A stretch of DNA of 50,515 nucleotides from Saprospiraceae bacterium (GCA_013360405.1 JABWBR010000078.1:1-50515); one strand, 5' to 3'; shown: positions 25,531-34,766, counted from the first letter of the stretch. Made by a program: numbers and translations. The notes: generated by a model not told the origin, from the sequence alone.

Positions 25531-26682
25531 CTACCACCCCATCGCTGCGCACATGCGATCGTAAATAGAATTATTTTCATAAATACCCGAAAAAAGCGAT
25601 GCGCCGGGGCCGTATGCAAATACAGGAATGAGCGTGCCGGTATGATAATCGGTGGTATAACCTGCTATGATGGAATCTTTGGTAGTACCTTGATTAATAG
25701 AAAAGCCGCCGGTTTCGTGGTCGCCGGTGACAATAATAAGTGTGTTGCCGTCTTCTTTGGCGTATTTTAAAACCTCGCCTATTGCTTTGTCAAATTCAAT
25801 CATTTCGTTCACCATATAAGAAGTATTATTGGCGTGTCCGGCCCAATCAATTTGTGCGCCTTCGATCATCAGGAAAAAACCCTTGTCGCTGCGGCGACTC
25901 AGGAAATTGCAGGCAAGCCGGCTGGCGGGAATCAGATAATCGCGGCCTTGTTGCACGGTAGGCGGGTCGCTTTCAGATGTGAAATAAACAAGGTTTTTAG
26001 TGAAATCAAGTGCGATATCGGTGAGGGGTTCTATCGAAAAATCGGACACGTAATACCCTTTTTCTTGTAGTAGGCCATATAAGTTGCGCTGATCGCTACG
26101 GCGGTTAAAATATTTACTTCCACCGCCGATGACCAGGTCTATTTCCGTTTGAAGAAACCCCAGTGCGATATTTTCATACATATTGCGATCCTTGACATGG
26201 GCAATAAAAGCGGCCGGCGTAGCATGTACGACAGTAGAAGTCACTACCATTCCCGTAGCCATGCCGCGTGCTTCAGCTTGCTCTAAAATGGTGGGCGCCG
26301 GGTTTTGATCGGCTGTGACACCGATAGCGCCGTTGTAGGTTTTTATGCCGCTGGCGAATGCCGTAGCGCCGGCAGCCGAGTCGGTAATGAGATTATCGGA
26401 AGAATAAGCTTTGTGCAGGCCGATCACTGGGAATTGCTCCAGAAACAGGGTGTTATTATTGCGGATCATCCCGGCGCTGATTTGCGACAAGCCCATACCG
26501 TCACCGATCATCAGCACGATATTTTTGGCGGGTTGTGCGGGGCGCTCCAGTTTTACGGGTTGCGATACCGGCTGTGGTGGTAACGACTGGCTGGGTTTGT
26601 TGCATGCGGCCGCTATAAAAAGCAAGGCTATCAACGACTCTTTTATCGGGAGAAGCCCGTTATTGGGCCGGGTTGTCATCAT
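25531..26682 (-). CDS. Alkaline phosphatase family lipoprotein
   Basis: A 383-residue PhoA-type phosphomonoesterase. Lipobox IAAAC gives Cys27, so it is anchored to a membrane facing the periplasm or surface. Metal ligand Asp61 lies in NIVLMIGDGMG, and the nucleophile Ser102 in LITDSAAGATAFASG. Further ligands are seen in MIEGAQIDWAGHAN and VTGDHETGG. It is shorter than E. coli PhoA (about 450) but complete in core motifs. It would release phosphate from organic esters. Its TAG stop abuts a GGTTGTCGG-type repeat (25515-25531). The start may be either of two adjacent Met codons. Confidence 0.9.
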   Translation of the reverse strand: MMTTRPNNGLLPIKESLIALLFIAAACNKPSQSLPPQPVSQPVKLERPAQPAKNIVLMIGDGMGLSQISAGMIRNNNTLFLEQFPVIGLHKAYSSDNLITDSAAGATAFASGIKTYNGAIGVTADQNPAPTILEQAEARGMATGMVVTSTVVHATPAAFIAHVKDRNMYENIALGFLQTEIDLVIGGGSKYFNRRSDQRNLYGLLQEKGYYVSDFSIEPLTDIALDFTKNLVYFTSESDPPTVQQGRDYLIPASRLACNFLSRRSDKGFFLMIEGAQIDWAGHANNTSYMVNEMIEFDKAIGEVLKYAKEDGNTLIIVTGDHETGGFSINQGTTKDSIIAGYTTDYHTGTLIPVFAYGPGASLFSGIYENNSIYDRMCAAMGW

Positions 26683-26706
26683 GTTGCCGGGTGATTTTTG
26701 TAGTAT

Positions 26707-27813
26707 TCACATCGCTTTTGAAACCAACATATACCTTTTACCGGGCAGGGTGCGCAGTACCCCCTTGCATTCGAGTGAAAGCAGATGGGCTGCCAGTTGG
26801 CTGCCTGGCTTGTCAACGGCCACTATGAGTTGATCAATGCTCAACATATCGTAGCTGGTGAGCAAATCTACAATTATTTTTTCTTCCGGGGCGAGTTCTA
26901 CAAAAAGCGTGGCTTGCCGGGGCAGGGGCGGGGTGGCTGTTTCCCATCGCATGAGGTAGGCTAGGTCGGCCACGCTTTCCAGCAGTGCGGCTTTGTTGGT
27001 TTTGATGAGGTGGTTGCATCCTTCCGAATTTCTGTCGCCGGGCCGGCCGGGCACGGCAAAGACGTCTTTGTTGTAGGCGTCGGCAAATTGGGCCGTGATC
27101 ATGGAGCCACCTTTTTTGCCGGTCTCTACTACTATGAGTGCGTCGCACATGCCGGCGATGATGCGGTTGCGCATGGGAAAATGTTCTTTGTCGGGCTGTG
27201 CCGTGCTGATATGTTCGGTGAGCAATCCGCCGCAATCCAGCATGCGTTCGGCGAGGGCGTGGTGCTGGGCGGGGTAAATGCTGCGAAGTCCGTGCCCCAA
27301 TACGCCGATAGTGGACAGGCCGATTTCTACGCATTTGCGGTGAGCCGCCGCGTCGACGCCCAGGGCCAGTCCGCTCACCACCAGTGCGCCATAATCGTTG
27401 AGGCCGTTTACTAATTCTTCGCAAACGGCGACTCCATGCGGCGTAGGCTGGCGCGTGCCCACAATGGCGGCTATTCGCGCAGCATTGAGGTCGGCCTCGC
27501 CCTTGAAATAGAGCATGAGGGGGCAGTCGGCGTATTGGCTCAGCCGGCTGGGATAGGCCTTATCGAGATAAAAAAGCGGCCGGACGTCGTAACGCTCCAG
27601 AAAGGCCAGTTCGGCTTCGGCGATAGACAATACGTCCTGGCGCACGATGCTTTCCGCCGTGCGTTCGCCTATGCCGGGAATGCGCATTAATTCGCGCTTG
27701 CGGGCTTCAAATACGCCGCGGGCGCTGCCGCAATAGCTGATGAGGGTTTTGGCGGTTACCGCCCCTACCATCGGGATTTGGGTGATGGCGATTTTGTAGA
27801 GTAAGTCTTTCAT
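26707..27813 (-). CDS. dprA: DNA-processing protein DprA
   Basis: A 368-residue DprA/Smf protein that loads RecA on single-stranded DNA taken up in transformation. The N-terminal helix-hairpin-helix is near residues 38-60 (LMRIPGIGERTAESIV). The Rossmann-like core contains IVGTRQPTPHG, VVSGLALGVDAAAH, GLRSIYPAQHHALAERM, HFPMRNRIIAGMCDALIVVE and GSMITAQFA. A C-terminal winged-helix segment (APEEKIIVDLLTSYDMLSIDQL..) matches the DprA C-terminal domain. It ends 24 bp before the phosphatase gene begins on the same strand. Confidence 0.95.
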   Translation of the reverse strand: MKDLLYKIAITQIPMVGAVTAKTLISYCGSARGVFEARKRELMRIPGIGERTAESIVRQDVLSIAEAELAFLERYDVRPLFYLDKAYPSRLSQYADCPLMLYFKGEADLNAARIAAIVGTRQPTPHGVAVCEELVNGLNDYGALVVSGLALGVDAAAHRKCVEIGLSTIGVLGHGLRSIYPAQHHALAERMLDCGGLLTEHISTAQPDKEHFPMRNRIIAGMCDALIVVETGKKGGSMITAQFADAYNKDVFAVPGRPGDRNSEGCNHLIKTNKAALLESVADLAYLMRWETATPPLPRQATLFVELAPEEKIIVDLLTSYDMLSIDQLIVAVDKPGSQLAAHLLSLECKGVLRTLPGKRYMLVSKAM

Positions 27814-27902
27814 GTGGTTGTGGGTTATCGGTTATCGGTTATCGGTTGTGGGTTATCGGTTGTTAGCATATTAACTGACAACCGACAACTCACAACTGAC
27901 AG
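27814..27902. repeat. GGTTATCGGTTATCGG / GACAACCGACAAC inverted repeats
   Basis: Tandem words GGTTATC / GGTTGTG (27816-27866) face the complementary words GACAACC / CACAACT (27876-27902) across a short loop, so the whole can fold back. It fills the gap from 10 bp beyond the stop of the 288-residue gene to the dprA start codon. Confidence 0.85.
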
Positions 27903-27912
27903 TGGCAATATC

Positions 27913-28779
27913 CTACTTTTTCTCCAGCAGTTCAATAAAGCCTTTTATTTTTTCATTGGGAACTGTCACACTGAGGTGGTAGTGTTTGATTTTCCAGCCG
28001 TCGGCAGATTTTTCGGCTACACCCGAGCCGCGGCAGATGCCCATCCAGGTGCGGAGATTTTCTTCCCACCAGGCGTGTTGGCCGTCGGAAGAGAAATAGG
28101 CATGGCGGTCGAAGGGGGTAAAATCCCAGGCGACGGCCCTGTCGAAAGCTTTGGCGGCCCAGGTGCGCAGTTCGTCGCGGAGCCAGCGCTCGGTGGCATC
28201 GGTGCCGAGGTAGATGGCGTCGGGCGTCATAGAGTCGAAAAAGACGTTTTCGTCGGCGGTGGCCGCGGCGCGGTGCCAGCCGTCGATCATGGCGTGCAGA
28301 GCGGCGAGGGATTCGCCGGTTTCAGACTGGCATTTTTGCTTGCGGCGCGTATCGGTGAGGAGGGATATTTTCCATTGGCCGCTTTGTTTGACCAGCAAAA
28401 AGTGGTCGATACCGCAATGGCTCAGGTCGCTGCCCAGGAAAAAAGTATAATCGGCCCAGGCGCTTGCCAGCGGCCCGTCGATGTGCACGTCGACGGCAAA
28501 GATGCGCTCATCCCACACCTTGTCGTGGGGCATGCCTACGGCCCGCACAAAGTCGGCCACCCCGCCGGTTTTGATCTGCGTATCGCCGTTGGGAGCTTCC
28601 AGGGCCGTCTGCAGGATGGCGGAGGGGATAAAAACGGACTTGACGGCGTTGGTATCGCCGGCGCGCATGCCGTCAAACAGCGTTTGGATCACTTGCCTTA
28701 CCGCAGCCTGCTCGGCGTCGTTTTGAGCTTGAAGCAGGAAAGGCATCGAAACGAACAAAAAAAGAGAAAATCGCAGCAT
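27913..28779 (-). CDS. Exported protein with two NTF2/SnoaL-like domains
   Basis: A 288-residue protein. Residues 1-19 are a signal peptide (LRFSLFLFVSMPFLLQA, cleavage near QAQ-ND). The first domain (~22-150) has the helical start AEQAAVRQVIQTLFDGMRAGDTNAVKSVF and the later ASAWADYTFFLGSDLSHCGIDHFLLVKQSGQWKIS typical of NTF2-like/lumazine-binding-like folds. The second (~155-288) has LAALHAMIDGWHRAAATADENVFFDSMTPDAIYLGTDATERW and TWMGICRGSGVAEKSADGWKIKHYHLSVTVP, the SnoaL_3 pattern. No catalytic residues can be assigned. Such pairs occur as secreted hypothetical proteins in Bacteroidota. Divergent to the permease gene; their starts are 60 bp apart. Confidence 0.8.
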   Translation of the reverse strand: MLRFSLFLFVSMPFLLQAQNDAEQAAVRQVIQTLFDGMRAGDTNAVKSVFIPSAILQTALEAPNGDTQIKTGGVADFVRAVGMPHDKVWDERIFAVDVHIDGPLASAWADYTFFLGSDLSHCGIDHFLLVKQSGQWKISLLTDTRRKQKCQSETGESLAALHAMIDGWHRAAATADENVFFDSMTPDAIYLGTDATERWLRDELRTWAAKAFDRAVAWDFTPFDRHAYFSSDGQHAWWEENLRTWMGICRGSGVAEKSADGWKIKHYHLSVTVPNEKIKGFIELLEKK

Positions 28780-28790
28780 TGTGGTCTTTT

Positions 28791-28822
28791 TTTGGGAAAA
28801 ATACGCTTTTTATTTACCTTTC
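28791..28822 (+). promoter_or_regulatory. Bacteroidota-type promoter of the permease
   Basis: TTTG (28791-28794), 20 bases, then TACCTTTC (28815-28822), which matches TAnnTTTG in seven of eight positions. Spacing fits the -33/-7 arrangement, placing the transcript start about 10-15 bp before the ATG at 28839. Confidence 0.5.
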
Positions 28823-28838
28823 CCCCAAACAAGCACCT

Positions 28839-30518
28839 ATGTTAAAAGCCCTTTTTCGCAAAAAGCATATCGCGACGATACTTGCTGACGCCCGGCAGCA
28901 GCAGGAAGACGGCCATAGCCTGAATCGCGTATTGACTGTCAGAGACCTCACCTTTTTCGGCATTGCCGCCATTATCGGGGCGGGTAGCTTCAGCTCTATC
29001 GGCCAGGCCTGCTTTGAAGGCGGTCCGGGGGTGATCTTTTTATTTATCCTTTGCGGCATTGCCTGCGGGTTCACGGCGTTGTGTTATGCCGAGTTTGCCT
29101 CGCGCATACCGGTGGCCGGCAGCGCGTATACCTATGCGTATGCTTCTTTTGGCGAACTCCTGGCCTGGATCATCGGCTGGGCACTACTCATGGAGTATTC
29201 TATCGGCAATATTTATGTAGCTTTTGCCTGGTCGGGTTATTTTACCAACCTGCTGGAAGCTTTTCATATCCACTTGCCCGATTACCTAACTATCAATTAC
29301 CTGGCGGCAAGGGATGCTTTCCGCGCCAGCGGAGCGGGCGAAACCGTCTACGACGCGGCGGGGCTGGCTGCCTGGAATACGGCGCCGATGCTGGGCAACC
29401 TTCGCCTCATCCTCGACCTACCGGCGGTGGTCATCAACGTGCTCATCACCTGGCTCGTGTTTGTGGGCGTGCGCGAATCGCGCAACGTGAGTAACCTGAT
29501 GGTGTGGATCAAACTGACTATTATCGTGCTGGTAATTATCGTTGGCGCGTATTATGTGGATATTGACAACTGGACGCCTTTTATGCCCAACGGCTTTCGC
29601 GGCGTAATGGCAGGCGTGGCGGCGGTATTTTTTGCCTATATCGGCTTCGACGCCGTGTCGACGCTGGCCGAAGAAAGCAAAAACCCGCAGCGCGACCTGC
29701 CGCGAGGCATGATCTATTCGCTGGTGATTTGTACGACGGTGTATATTATTCTTTCGCTTGTGCTTACCGGCATGGTGCCGTATACGCAACTCGGCATTTC
29801 CGACCCGTTGGCAGAGGTGTTTAAACTGCGCGGCGTAAAATGGATCGAATTTATCGTCTCTATTTCTGCCGTGGTGGCCATGACGAGCGTACTGCTGGTA
29901 TTTCAGATGGGGCAACCCCGCATCTGGATGAGTATGAGCCGCGACGGACTCATGCCCAAGGCTTTCCAGAAAATTCACCCGAAGTATAAAACACCGTCGT
30001 TTTCTACTATCGTGACAGGATTGGTAGTGGGTATTCCGCTGCTTTTTACCAACGAAGAATTTGTGCTTGACTTCACCAGTATCGGTACGTTGTTTGCCTT
30101 TGTGCTGGTATGCGGAGGGGTTTTATTGCTGCCCCGCAAAGACCGCGAAAAGGGGCGTTTCCACCTGCCTTATTTTAATGCTAAATATACTTACACCATC
30201 ATGTTATTGGCCGGTGCGCTGATCGTGAGCATTGCGCAACCCGGTTTTTTTGCCTCCCTGTTGGACGTAACCGGTCCCGACGCAGCACATAATATACCCT
30301 TGCTGATATTTTGTGCTGTTTGCGTCACGATGGCCGTATTGGCATTTAAAAAGAATTATTCGCTCATTCCTTTGCTGGGGCTCACCAGTTGCCTGTATCT
30401 GCTCACCGGCATGGAACCTTCCAACTGGGCCTGGTTTTTTGTATGGTTTTTAATTGGACTTATCATTTACTTCATGTATGGATATAAGAAGAGTAAGTTG
30501 GCCCTTCGTGGGCAGTAG
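28839..30518 (+). CDS. APC-superfamily amino acid permease (CAT-like)
   Basis: A 559-residue inner-membrane transporter with about 12-14 helices. The first unwound helix motif FFGIAAIIGAGSFSSIGQA is near residues 40-58; VAGSAYTYAYASFGELLAWIIGWALLMEY, AVFFAYIGFDAVSTLAEESKNPQRDLPRG and the Arg-rich cytoplasmic loop MGQPRIWMSMSRDGLMPKAF fit the cationic amino acid/YfnA group. ATG 28839 is chosen because it lies just after a promoter-like sequence and starts the typical LFRKKHI leader. The last codon and TAG stop belong to a GCAGTCGG tandem repeat. The transported amino acid is not known. Confidence 0.9.
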   Translation: MLKALFRKKHIATILADARQQQEDGHSLNRVLTVRDLTFFGIAAIIGAGSFSSIGQACFEGGPGVIFLFILCGIACGFTALCYAEFASRIPVAGSAYTYAYASFGELLAWIIGWALLMEYSIGNIYVAFAWSGYFTNLLEAFHIHLPDYLTINYLAARDAFRASGAGETVYDAAGLAAWNTAPMLGNLRLILDLPAVVINVLITWLVFVGVRESRNVSNLMVWIKLTIIVLVIIVGAYYVDIDNWTPFMPNGFRGVMAGVAAVFFAYIGFDAVSTLAEESKNPQRDLPRGMIYSLVICTTVYIILSLVLTGMVPYTQLGISDPLAEVFKLRGVKWIEFIVSISAVVAMTSVLLVFQMGQPRIWMSMSRDGLMPKAFQKIHPKYKTPSFSTIVTGLVVGIPLLFTNEEFVLDFTSIGTLFAFVLVCGGVLLLPRKDREKGRFHLPYFNAKYTYTIMLLAGALIVSIAQPGFFASLLDVTGPDAAHNIPLLIFCAVCVTMAVLAFKKNYSLIPLLGLTSCLYLLTGMEPSNWAWFFVWFLIGLIIYFMYGYKKSKLALRGQ

Positions 30519-31572
30519 GCAGTCGGCAGTCGGCGGTCGGCAGTCGGCAGTCGGTGCTTGGATTTTTGGCCTGGTTGTTTTGTCATTTTTTAGCAGTTGC
30601 TCGGTAGTGCCCAAGGGGAGCTTTGGCGCTTTGCCGGCGCCTGGCGCGCCCGATTATGCCAAAGAATCGAACTGGGCGGCTCTGCCCGACCGGGTCGACA
30701 ATGCTGATCGCAGGCCCAGCGGCGATTTGCCCGATAACCAGCTGGGCTCGGCCGTCGACGTATTTTTTCTGCATCCCACTACCTACACCGGCGACAAGGG
30801 GCAGAAAAACTGGAACGGCTCCGTCGACGATCCCAAGCTCAACAAAAAAACTGACGACGGGACCATTCTCTATCAGGCTTCGATATTCAACGGTTCGGGG
30901 CGCGTCTTTGCCCCCCGGTATCGCCAGGCTCATCTGTCGGCGTATTTTACCAAAGACACGGCAAGCGCCAAAAAGGCTTTCGAAGTGGCTTATGCCGATG
31001 TGAAGGCCGCTTTTCAATATTACCTGAACAACCACAACGACGGCAGGCCCATTATCATCGCCGCGCATAGCCAGGGCACCACGCACGGCATGCGATTGAT
31101 CAAAGAGTTTTTCGACGGTAAGCCCTTGCAGAAACGACTGGTGGCGGCCTATCTGGTGGGTATCGGCGTACCGAAAGACTACTTTCAATACATCAAACCC
31201 TGCGAGACGCCCGACGAAACAGGCTGCTTTTGCTCCTGGCGCACCTACCGGCGCGGCAGAATGCCAAAGTGGGACACCCAGGGCGAGCGCATGCTGGTGA
31301 CAAACCCGCTGCTCTGGCGCACCGACAACACCTATGCATCCAGAGACTATAATGTGGGAGGAATAGCCTTTAAGTTTGATGATTTGCGGCCGGGCATTGT
31401 CGACGCCGAGGTACACGACGGCCTGCTGTGGACAAGACGCCCGCGCTTCCCCTGGAGTTTTTTGCTGCTTAGAAGCAATTACCACCCGGGCGACTTCAAC
31501 CTCTTTTACCTCAACGTGCGCGAAAACTCTTTTTTGCGCATGAAAAATTACATAGAAATGAAAGGGCATTAG
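30478..31572 (+). CDS. DUF3089 alpha/beta-hydrolase-like lipoprotein
   Basis: A 364-residue DUF3089-family lipoprotein from ATG 30478, which overlaps the permease gene by 41 bp. Residues ~11-26 (VGSRQSAVGGRQSAVG) are translated from the GCAGTCGG tandem repeat; then comes a hydrophobic core (AWIFGLVVLSFF) and the lipobox FSSC with Cys41. The fold shows AAHSQGT (nucleophile-elbow-like, near residue 205), DVFFLHPTTYTGD near 97 and DGLLWTRRP. The family is thought to be hydrolytic, but no substrate is known. The unusually long, repeat-encoded n-region suggests that the repeat inserted upstream of the original start and was recruited. Confidence 0.8.
   Translation: MDIRRVSWPFVGSRQSAVGGRQSAVGAWIFGLVVLSFFSSCSVVPKGSFGALPAPGAPDYAKESNWAALPDRVDNADRRPSGDLPDNQLGSAVDVFFLHPTTYTGDKGQKNWNGSVDDPKLNKKTDDGTILYQASIFNGSGRVFAPRYRQAHLSAYFTKDTASAKKAFEVAYADVKAAFQYYLNNHNDGRPIIIAAHSQGTTHGMRLIKEFFDGKPLQKRLVAAYLVGIGVPKDYFQYIKPCETPDETGCFCSWRTYRRGRMPKWDTQGERMLVTNPLLWRTDNTYASRDYNVGGIAFKFDDLRPGIVDAEVHDGLLWTRRPRFPWSFLLLRSNYHPGDFNLFYLNVRENSFLRMKNYIEMKGH
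30511..30555. repeat. GCAGTCGG tandem words spanning a gene junction
   Basis: About six 7-bp words (GGCAGTA, GGCAGTC, GGCGGTC). The first supplies the permease TAG stop (30516-30518), and all are simultaneously coding in a second frame for the lipoprotein leader. Confidence 0.85.
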
Positions 31573-31649
31573 CCCCAAACTATACTTTATCAGCTGAGTT
31601 ACGCGTTATGGGGCGGTAGTAAATCCCCAGATAAGAAACTGGCGCCATT

Positions 31650-32861
31650 ATGAGCATTTACGAGCGCAAATCGAGATGGAAGTTGTACCTGGCAATTGCC
31701 GGGGCGGTCATCGTATTGGCTTCCATGATCTATACCAACCACCTGGCCGGCAAACTGGGCGAGGAAGAGCGCAAGCGCGCCGAGATATGGGCCATGACCA
31801 TGGCTGATTTTGCCGACTTCGACGAAGAGGACGTCGGCGTATGCGACAATACCCTGCACCTGGCCATCATCAAGTCGAATACCAATATTCCGGTAATTAT
31901 CGTAGACGACCGGGGCGATATCTATGACGCCGCCAATTTCGGAAGCGGCCTCGATTCCAATCACGTATATTTAAAAGAACAAATCGTAAAGCTCGACGCC
32001 AAAGGCTTCGAGCCTATCCCTATTTGGGACGGCACGCTGCTGATATACTACCAGGAATCCAAATTGCTTACGCAGCTGCGCTATTTTCCTGTGGTACAGC
32101 TCTGCCTGATTGCCGCTTTTGTGGTTTTCGGTTATCTGGGATTCAACTCTGCGCGCCGGGCTGAGCAAAACCGCGTATGGGTGGGCATGGCCAAAGAAAC
32201 CGCCCACCAGCTCGGCACGCCGATCTCAGCTATCGTGGCCTGGATAGAGCACCTGCGTTCTATCAGGGAGGACGACGAAGAAGTCCATGAAGTGCTCCAC
32301 GAGCTGAGCAACGACGTCAACCGCCTCGAACTCATCGCCGAGCGTTTCTCTAAGATCGGCTCGCTGCCCAAACTCGATCGCGTCAATATCTACGAAGAAC
32401 TCGACAAATGCCGGCTCTACATGGAGCGCAGGGCTTCCAAAAAGGTGGTTTTCTCCTTCCCCGGTCCTGATGAGGGCAACCTCCAGGTGGCGCTCAACCC
32501 GCCCTTATTTGATTGGGTTATCGAAAATCTGCTGCGCAACGCCCTCGACGCAATGGGTAGTAAAGGAGAGATTAGCGCGGTAGTCACCAAAGACAACGAC
32601 TACATCTACATCGATATCAGCGACACGGGCAAGGGTATTCCCTCCGGCAAATACAAAACCGTGTTCCAGCCCGGCTATACCACCAAAAAGCGCGGCTGGG
32701 GCCTCGGCCTTTCTTTAGCCAAGCGCATCATTGAGCAATACCACAACGGGAAGATTTTTGTAAAAAAATCGCAGGAAAATGTGGGCACCACCTTTACCAT
32801 CCGACTACCCAAAGCCGGAGCTGGGGTGGCGGCGAAAAATCCGGAAAAAGCGGCGGTTTGA
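31650..32861 (+). CDS. Sensor histidine kinase
   Basis: A 403-residue membrane kinase. TM1 is near residues 12-28 and TM2 near 148-165, enclosing a ~115-residue sensor that holds VCDNTLHLAIIKSNTNIPVIIVDDRGDI, which looks PAS/Cache-like. The H-box is KETAHQLGTP with His186 as autophosphorylation site. The ATPase domain shows the N-box IENLLRNALDAM, G1 DTGKGIP, F/G2 GYTTKKRGWGLGLSLAKRI and a closing GTTFTIRLP. No response regulator is adjacent, so it is an orphan kinase. The stop codon touches a GATTTCGG repeat. Confidence 0.92.
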   Translation: MSIYERKSRWKLYLAIAGAVIVLASMIYTNHLAGKLGEEERKRAEIWAMTMADFADFDEEDVGVCDNTLHLAIIKSNTNIPVIIVDDRGDIYDAANFGSGLDSNHVYLKEQIVKLDAKGFEPIPIWDGTLLIYYQESKLLTQLRYFPVVQLCLIAAFVVFGYLGFNSARRAEQNRVWVGMAKETAHQLGTPISAIVAWIEHLRSIREDDEEVHEVLHELSNDVNRLELIAERFSKIGSLPKLDRVNIYEELDKCRLYMERRASKKVVFSFPGPDEGNLQVALNPPLFDWVIENLLRNALDAMGSKGEISAVVTKDNDYIYIDISDTGKGIPSGKYKTVFQPGYTTKKRGWGLGLSLAKRIIEQYHNGKIFVKKSQENVGTTFTIRLPKAGAGVAAKNPEKAAV

Positions 32862-32894
32862 TTTCGGATTTCGGAATTCGGATTGCGGATTGAG
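32862..32894. repeat. TTTCGGATTTCGGA words on the kinase stop
   Basis: Four to five words of GATTTCG / GGATTGC directly after the TGA of the histidine-kinase gene, in the gap between convergent genes. Confidence 0.7.
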
Positions 32895-32903
32895 CAAAAC
32901 GTG

Positions 32904-34103
32904 CTATTTTTTCATCCGAATTAAAATAATAATGGATGATAAAATGGTTAAAAACCCAATGGAGCCTACTGCCCAATTGATACCCAAGGAGTCAGCGAGA
33001 ATGCCCGTCAATAAAGCGCCGACAGCGTAGCCCAGGTCACGCCATAAGCGAAAAACACCGATACTTTCCGCCCTTTGTTGTGGATGAGCGTAATCCGCGA
33101 TTGCAGCCAAAAATGTAGGATAGACGATAGCCGTGCCGATACCCAGCGCCACAGAAAGGATAGCAAAATGGAAAAAGCCGGTCGCATATATCATCAGCAA
33201 CAAAGCAACACCCTGCATCAACATACCCCAGAAAAGCATACTTTTTTTATGGAGGTGGTCTGCCATTTTTCCGGTAAACAATTGGCCCAATCCCCAGACA
33301 ATGGGATAAAGCGCTACGATTTTCCCTATCTGGGCTAAATCGAAATTTTTTGTGGCCAGCAAAATCGGAAACAACCCCCAGACCATTCCGTCATTCAGGT
33401 TATTGACCAGTCCCGCTTGTGAAATACTCCCCAGGCTTTTATGCTTCCAGGTGGTTTCCCAAAAGATATTTTTCAATTTTGGCAGTTCGCTCGTGGTCGT
33501 CTCGGCATGGACATGGTGAGCGGTATCTTTTACAAACAACCAGCTTAAGATCAACCCGATAAACGCGAATGCAATGCCGAGGTAAAACGGATATGGTCGC
33601 ACCCCATATGCTGATGCAATCCAGCCCGTCAGGAAAGCAACGCCACCCACCGCGAGATAGCCGGCCGATTCGTTCAGCCCCATTGCCAGTCCGCGGTTCT
33701 TTTCCCCCACCAGGTCAATTTTCATCACAACCGTACTCGACCATGTCAAGCCCTGGTTGATGCCCAGCAGTACGTTTGCGAATATGATCCAATTCCACGA
33801 CTGCGCATAAATCAGGATAAAGGGAATAGGAAGGGCGATCAGCCATCCCAGCGTCAATAAGTTTTTTCGGCCTAATTTATTGGCTAAAGTGCCCGTGTAA
33901 TAATTGGTAATAGCTTTAACCACCCCAAAAACGACGATAAAAGAAAGAATGGCGGTTTTGGCTGCCATTCCAAAATCTGTTTCGGCAATTTCCGGCAAAA
34001 TAGTTCTCTCCAGTCCCACCATGCCGCCCACGAATGCGTTGATGACGACGAGAAGCGCGAACTGCTGCCAGTTTTGGCGCAAGCCGAGTTTTACTTCACT
34101 CAT
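32904..34103 (-). CDS. MFS transporter of the ArsR-rhodanese operon
   Basis: A 399-residue major facilitator with twelve hydrophobic helices in two halves joined by a His-rich loop (DTAHHVHAETTTSELP, near 195-210). Motif-A-like loops are TGTLANKLGRKNLL and TGKMADHLHKKSML; a signature WSSTVVMKIDLVGEKNRGLAMGLNESAG lies near 128. Its ATG overlaps the TGA of the ArsR-rhodanese gene (34100-34103), so the two are translationally coupled. Related MFS proteins next to ArsR/rhodanese regulators may export arsenical, sulfur-containing or metal-related toxicants. The substrate here is unknown. Confidence 0.88.
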   Translation of the reverse strand: MSEVKLGLRQNWQQFALLVVINAFVGGMVGLERTILPEIAETDFGMAAKTAILSFIVVFGVVKAITNYYTGTLANKLGRKNLLTLGWLIALPIPFILIYAQSWNWIIFANVLLGINQGLTWSSTVVMKIDLVGEKNRGLAMGLNESAGYLAVGGVAFLTGWIASAYGVRPYPFYLGIAFAFIGLILSWLFVKDTAHHVHAETTTSELPKLKNIFWETTWKHKSLGSISQAGLVNNLNDGMVWGLFPILLATKNFDLAQIGKIVALYPIVWGLGQLFTGKMADHLHKKSMLFWGMLMQGVALLLMIYATGFFHFAILSVALGIGTAIVYPTFLAAIADYAHPQQRAESIGVFRLWRDLGYAVGALLTGILADSLGINWAVGSIGFLTILSSIIILIRMKK

Positions 34104-34747
34104 GACAGGGTTGTATTTACCAGCATATAATCCAGGTAGCTTTCTTCGAGGCGGAGGGCGTCGAAGCCATTGGCTTTGAGCAATTGCACCGCCTCGTCGG
34201 CCATCGTACAGAAAGCCCCGCGGCAGTAGGCGATGATGACTTTGTGGCGGGGCAGTTCGCCAAGGCGTTCCGGCAGCTCCTCGATGGGGATAGAGCGGGC
34301 CTCCGGCAGGTGTCCGGCGGCAAATTCGTCTGCCGGCCGCACATCGAGGAGAATTGCCTGGTCAATGCCCGGCAGGTCTTCGAGAGAGCTGCTTTGCGGA
34401 CTGCCTGCCTCTTCCCGGAATCGATGGAGTGTAATTTGCACGGCAGGCTCTTGCTCCGTCGCCAAATCCCGCAGCGCTTTCCAGGCCGCGTAGACCTTTC
34501 GTCCGTTGAGGGTATAAAAAATAAAATTGCCCTCCCGCCGGGCCTTCACCAGCTTTGCATTTTTCAGCAGTTGCAAGTGGTGCGAGGCATTAGCCACCGT
34601 GATGGCGGTCTGCCCTGCGATTTGCTCCACGGTTTTTTCGCCATTTGCCAGCAGGTCGAGTATTTCCAGGCGGTTGGCGTGGCCAAAGGCTTTGGTCAGC
34701 CCTGCGATGGCGGTGTATATGCTGTCTTTGAAGGCTCGTTTTTCCAT
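34100..34747 (-). CDS. ArsR-type repressor fused to rhodanese
   Basis: A 215-residue two-domain protein. Residues ~8-95 form a winged helix of the ArsR/SmtB group (LTKAFGHANRLEILDLLANGEKTVEQIAGQ, ITVANASHHLQLLKNAKLVKARREGNFIFYTL), without the classical CxCxxC metal site. Residues ~118-212 form a rhodanese: ILLDVRPADEFAAGHLPEARSIPIEEL and active-site Cys175 in AYCRGAFC, with a second Cys180. A sulfurtransferase domain on a repressor suggests sensing of reactive sulfur (persulfide) or oxidised thiols. It heads the operon with the MFS transporter, and an operator palindrome lies just upstream. Confidence 0.92.
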   Translation of the reverse strand: MEKRAFKDSIYTAIAGLTKAFGHANRLEILDLLANGEKTVEQIAGQTAITVANASHHLQLLKNAKLVKARREGNFIFYTLNGRKVYAAWKALRDLATEQEPAVQITLHRFREEAGSPQSSSLEDLPGIDQAILLDVRPADEFAAGHLPEARSIPIEELPERLGELPRHKVIIAYCRGAFCTMADEAVQLLKANGFDALRLEESYLDYMLVNTTLS

Positions 34748-34766
34748 AAGTAATATTGTATTCTAA

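Noticed and set aside
30583-31578. 331-codon frame opposite the DUF3089 gene
   Set aside because: Antisense shadow of a gene with a recognisable lipobox and family motifs.
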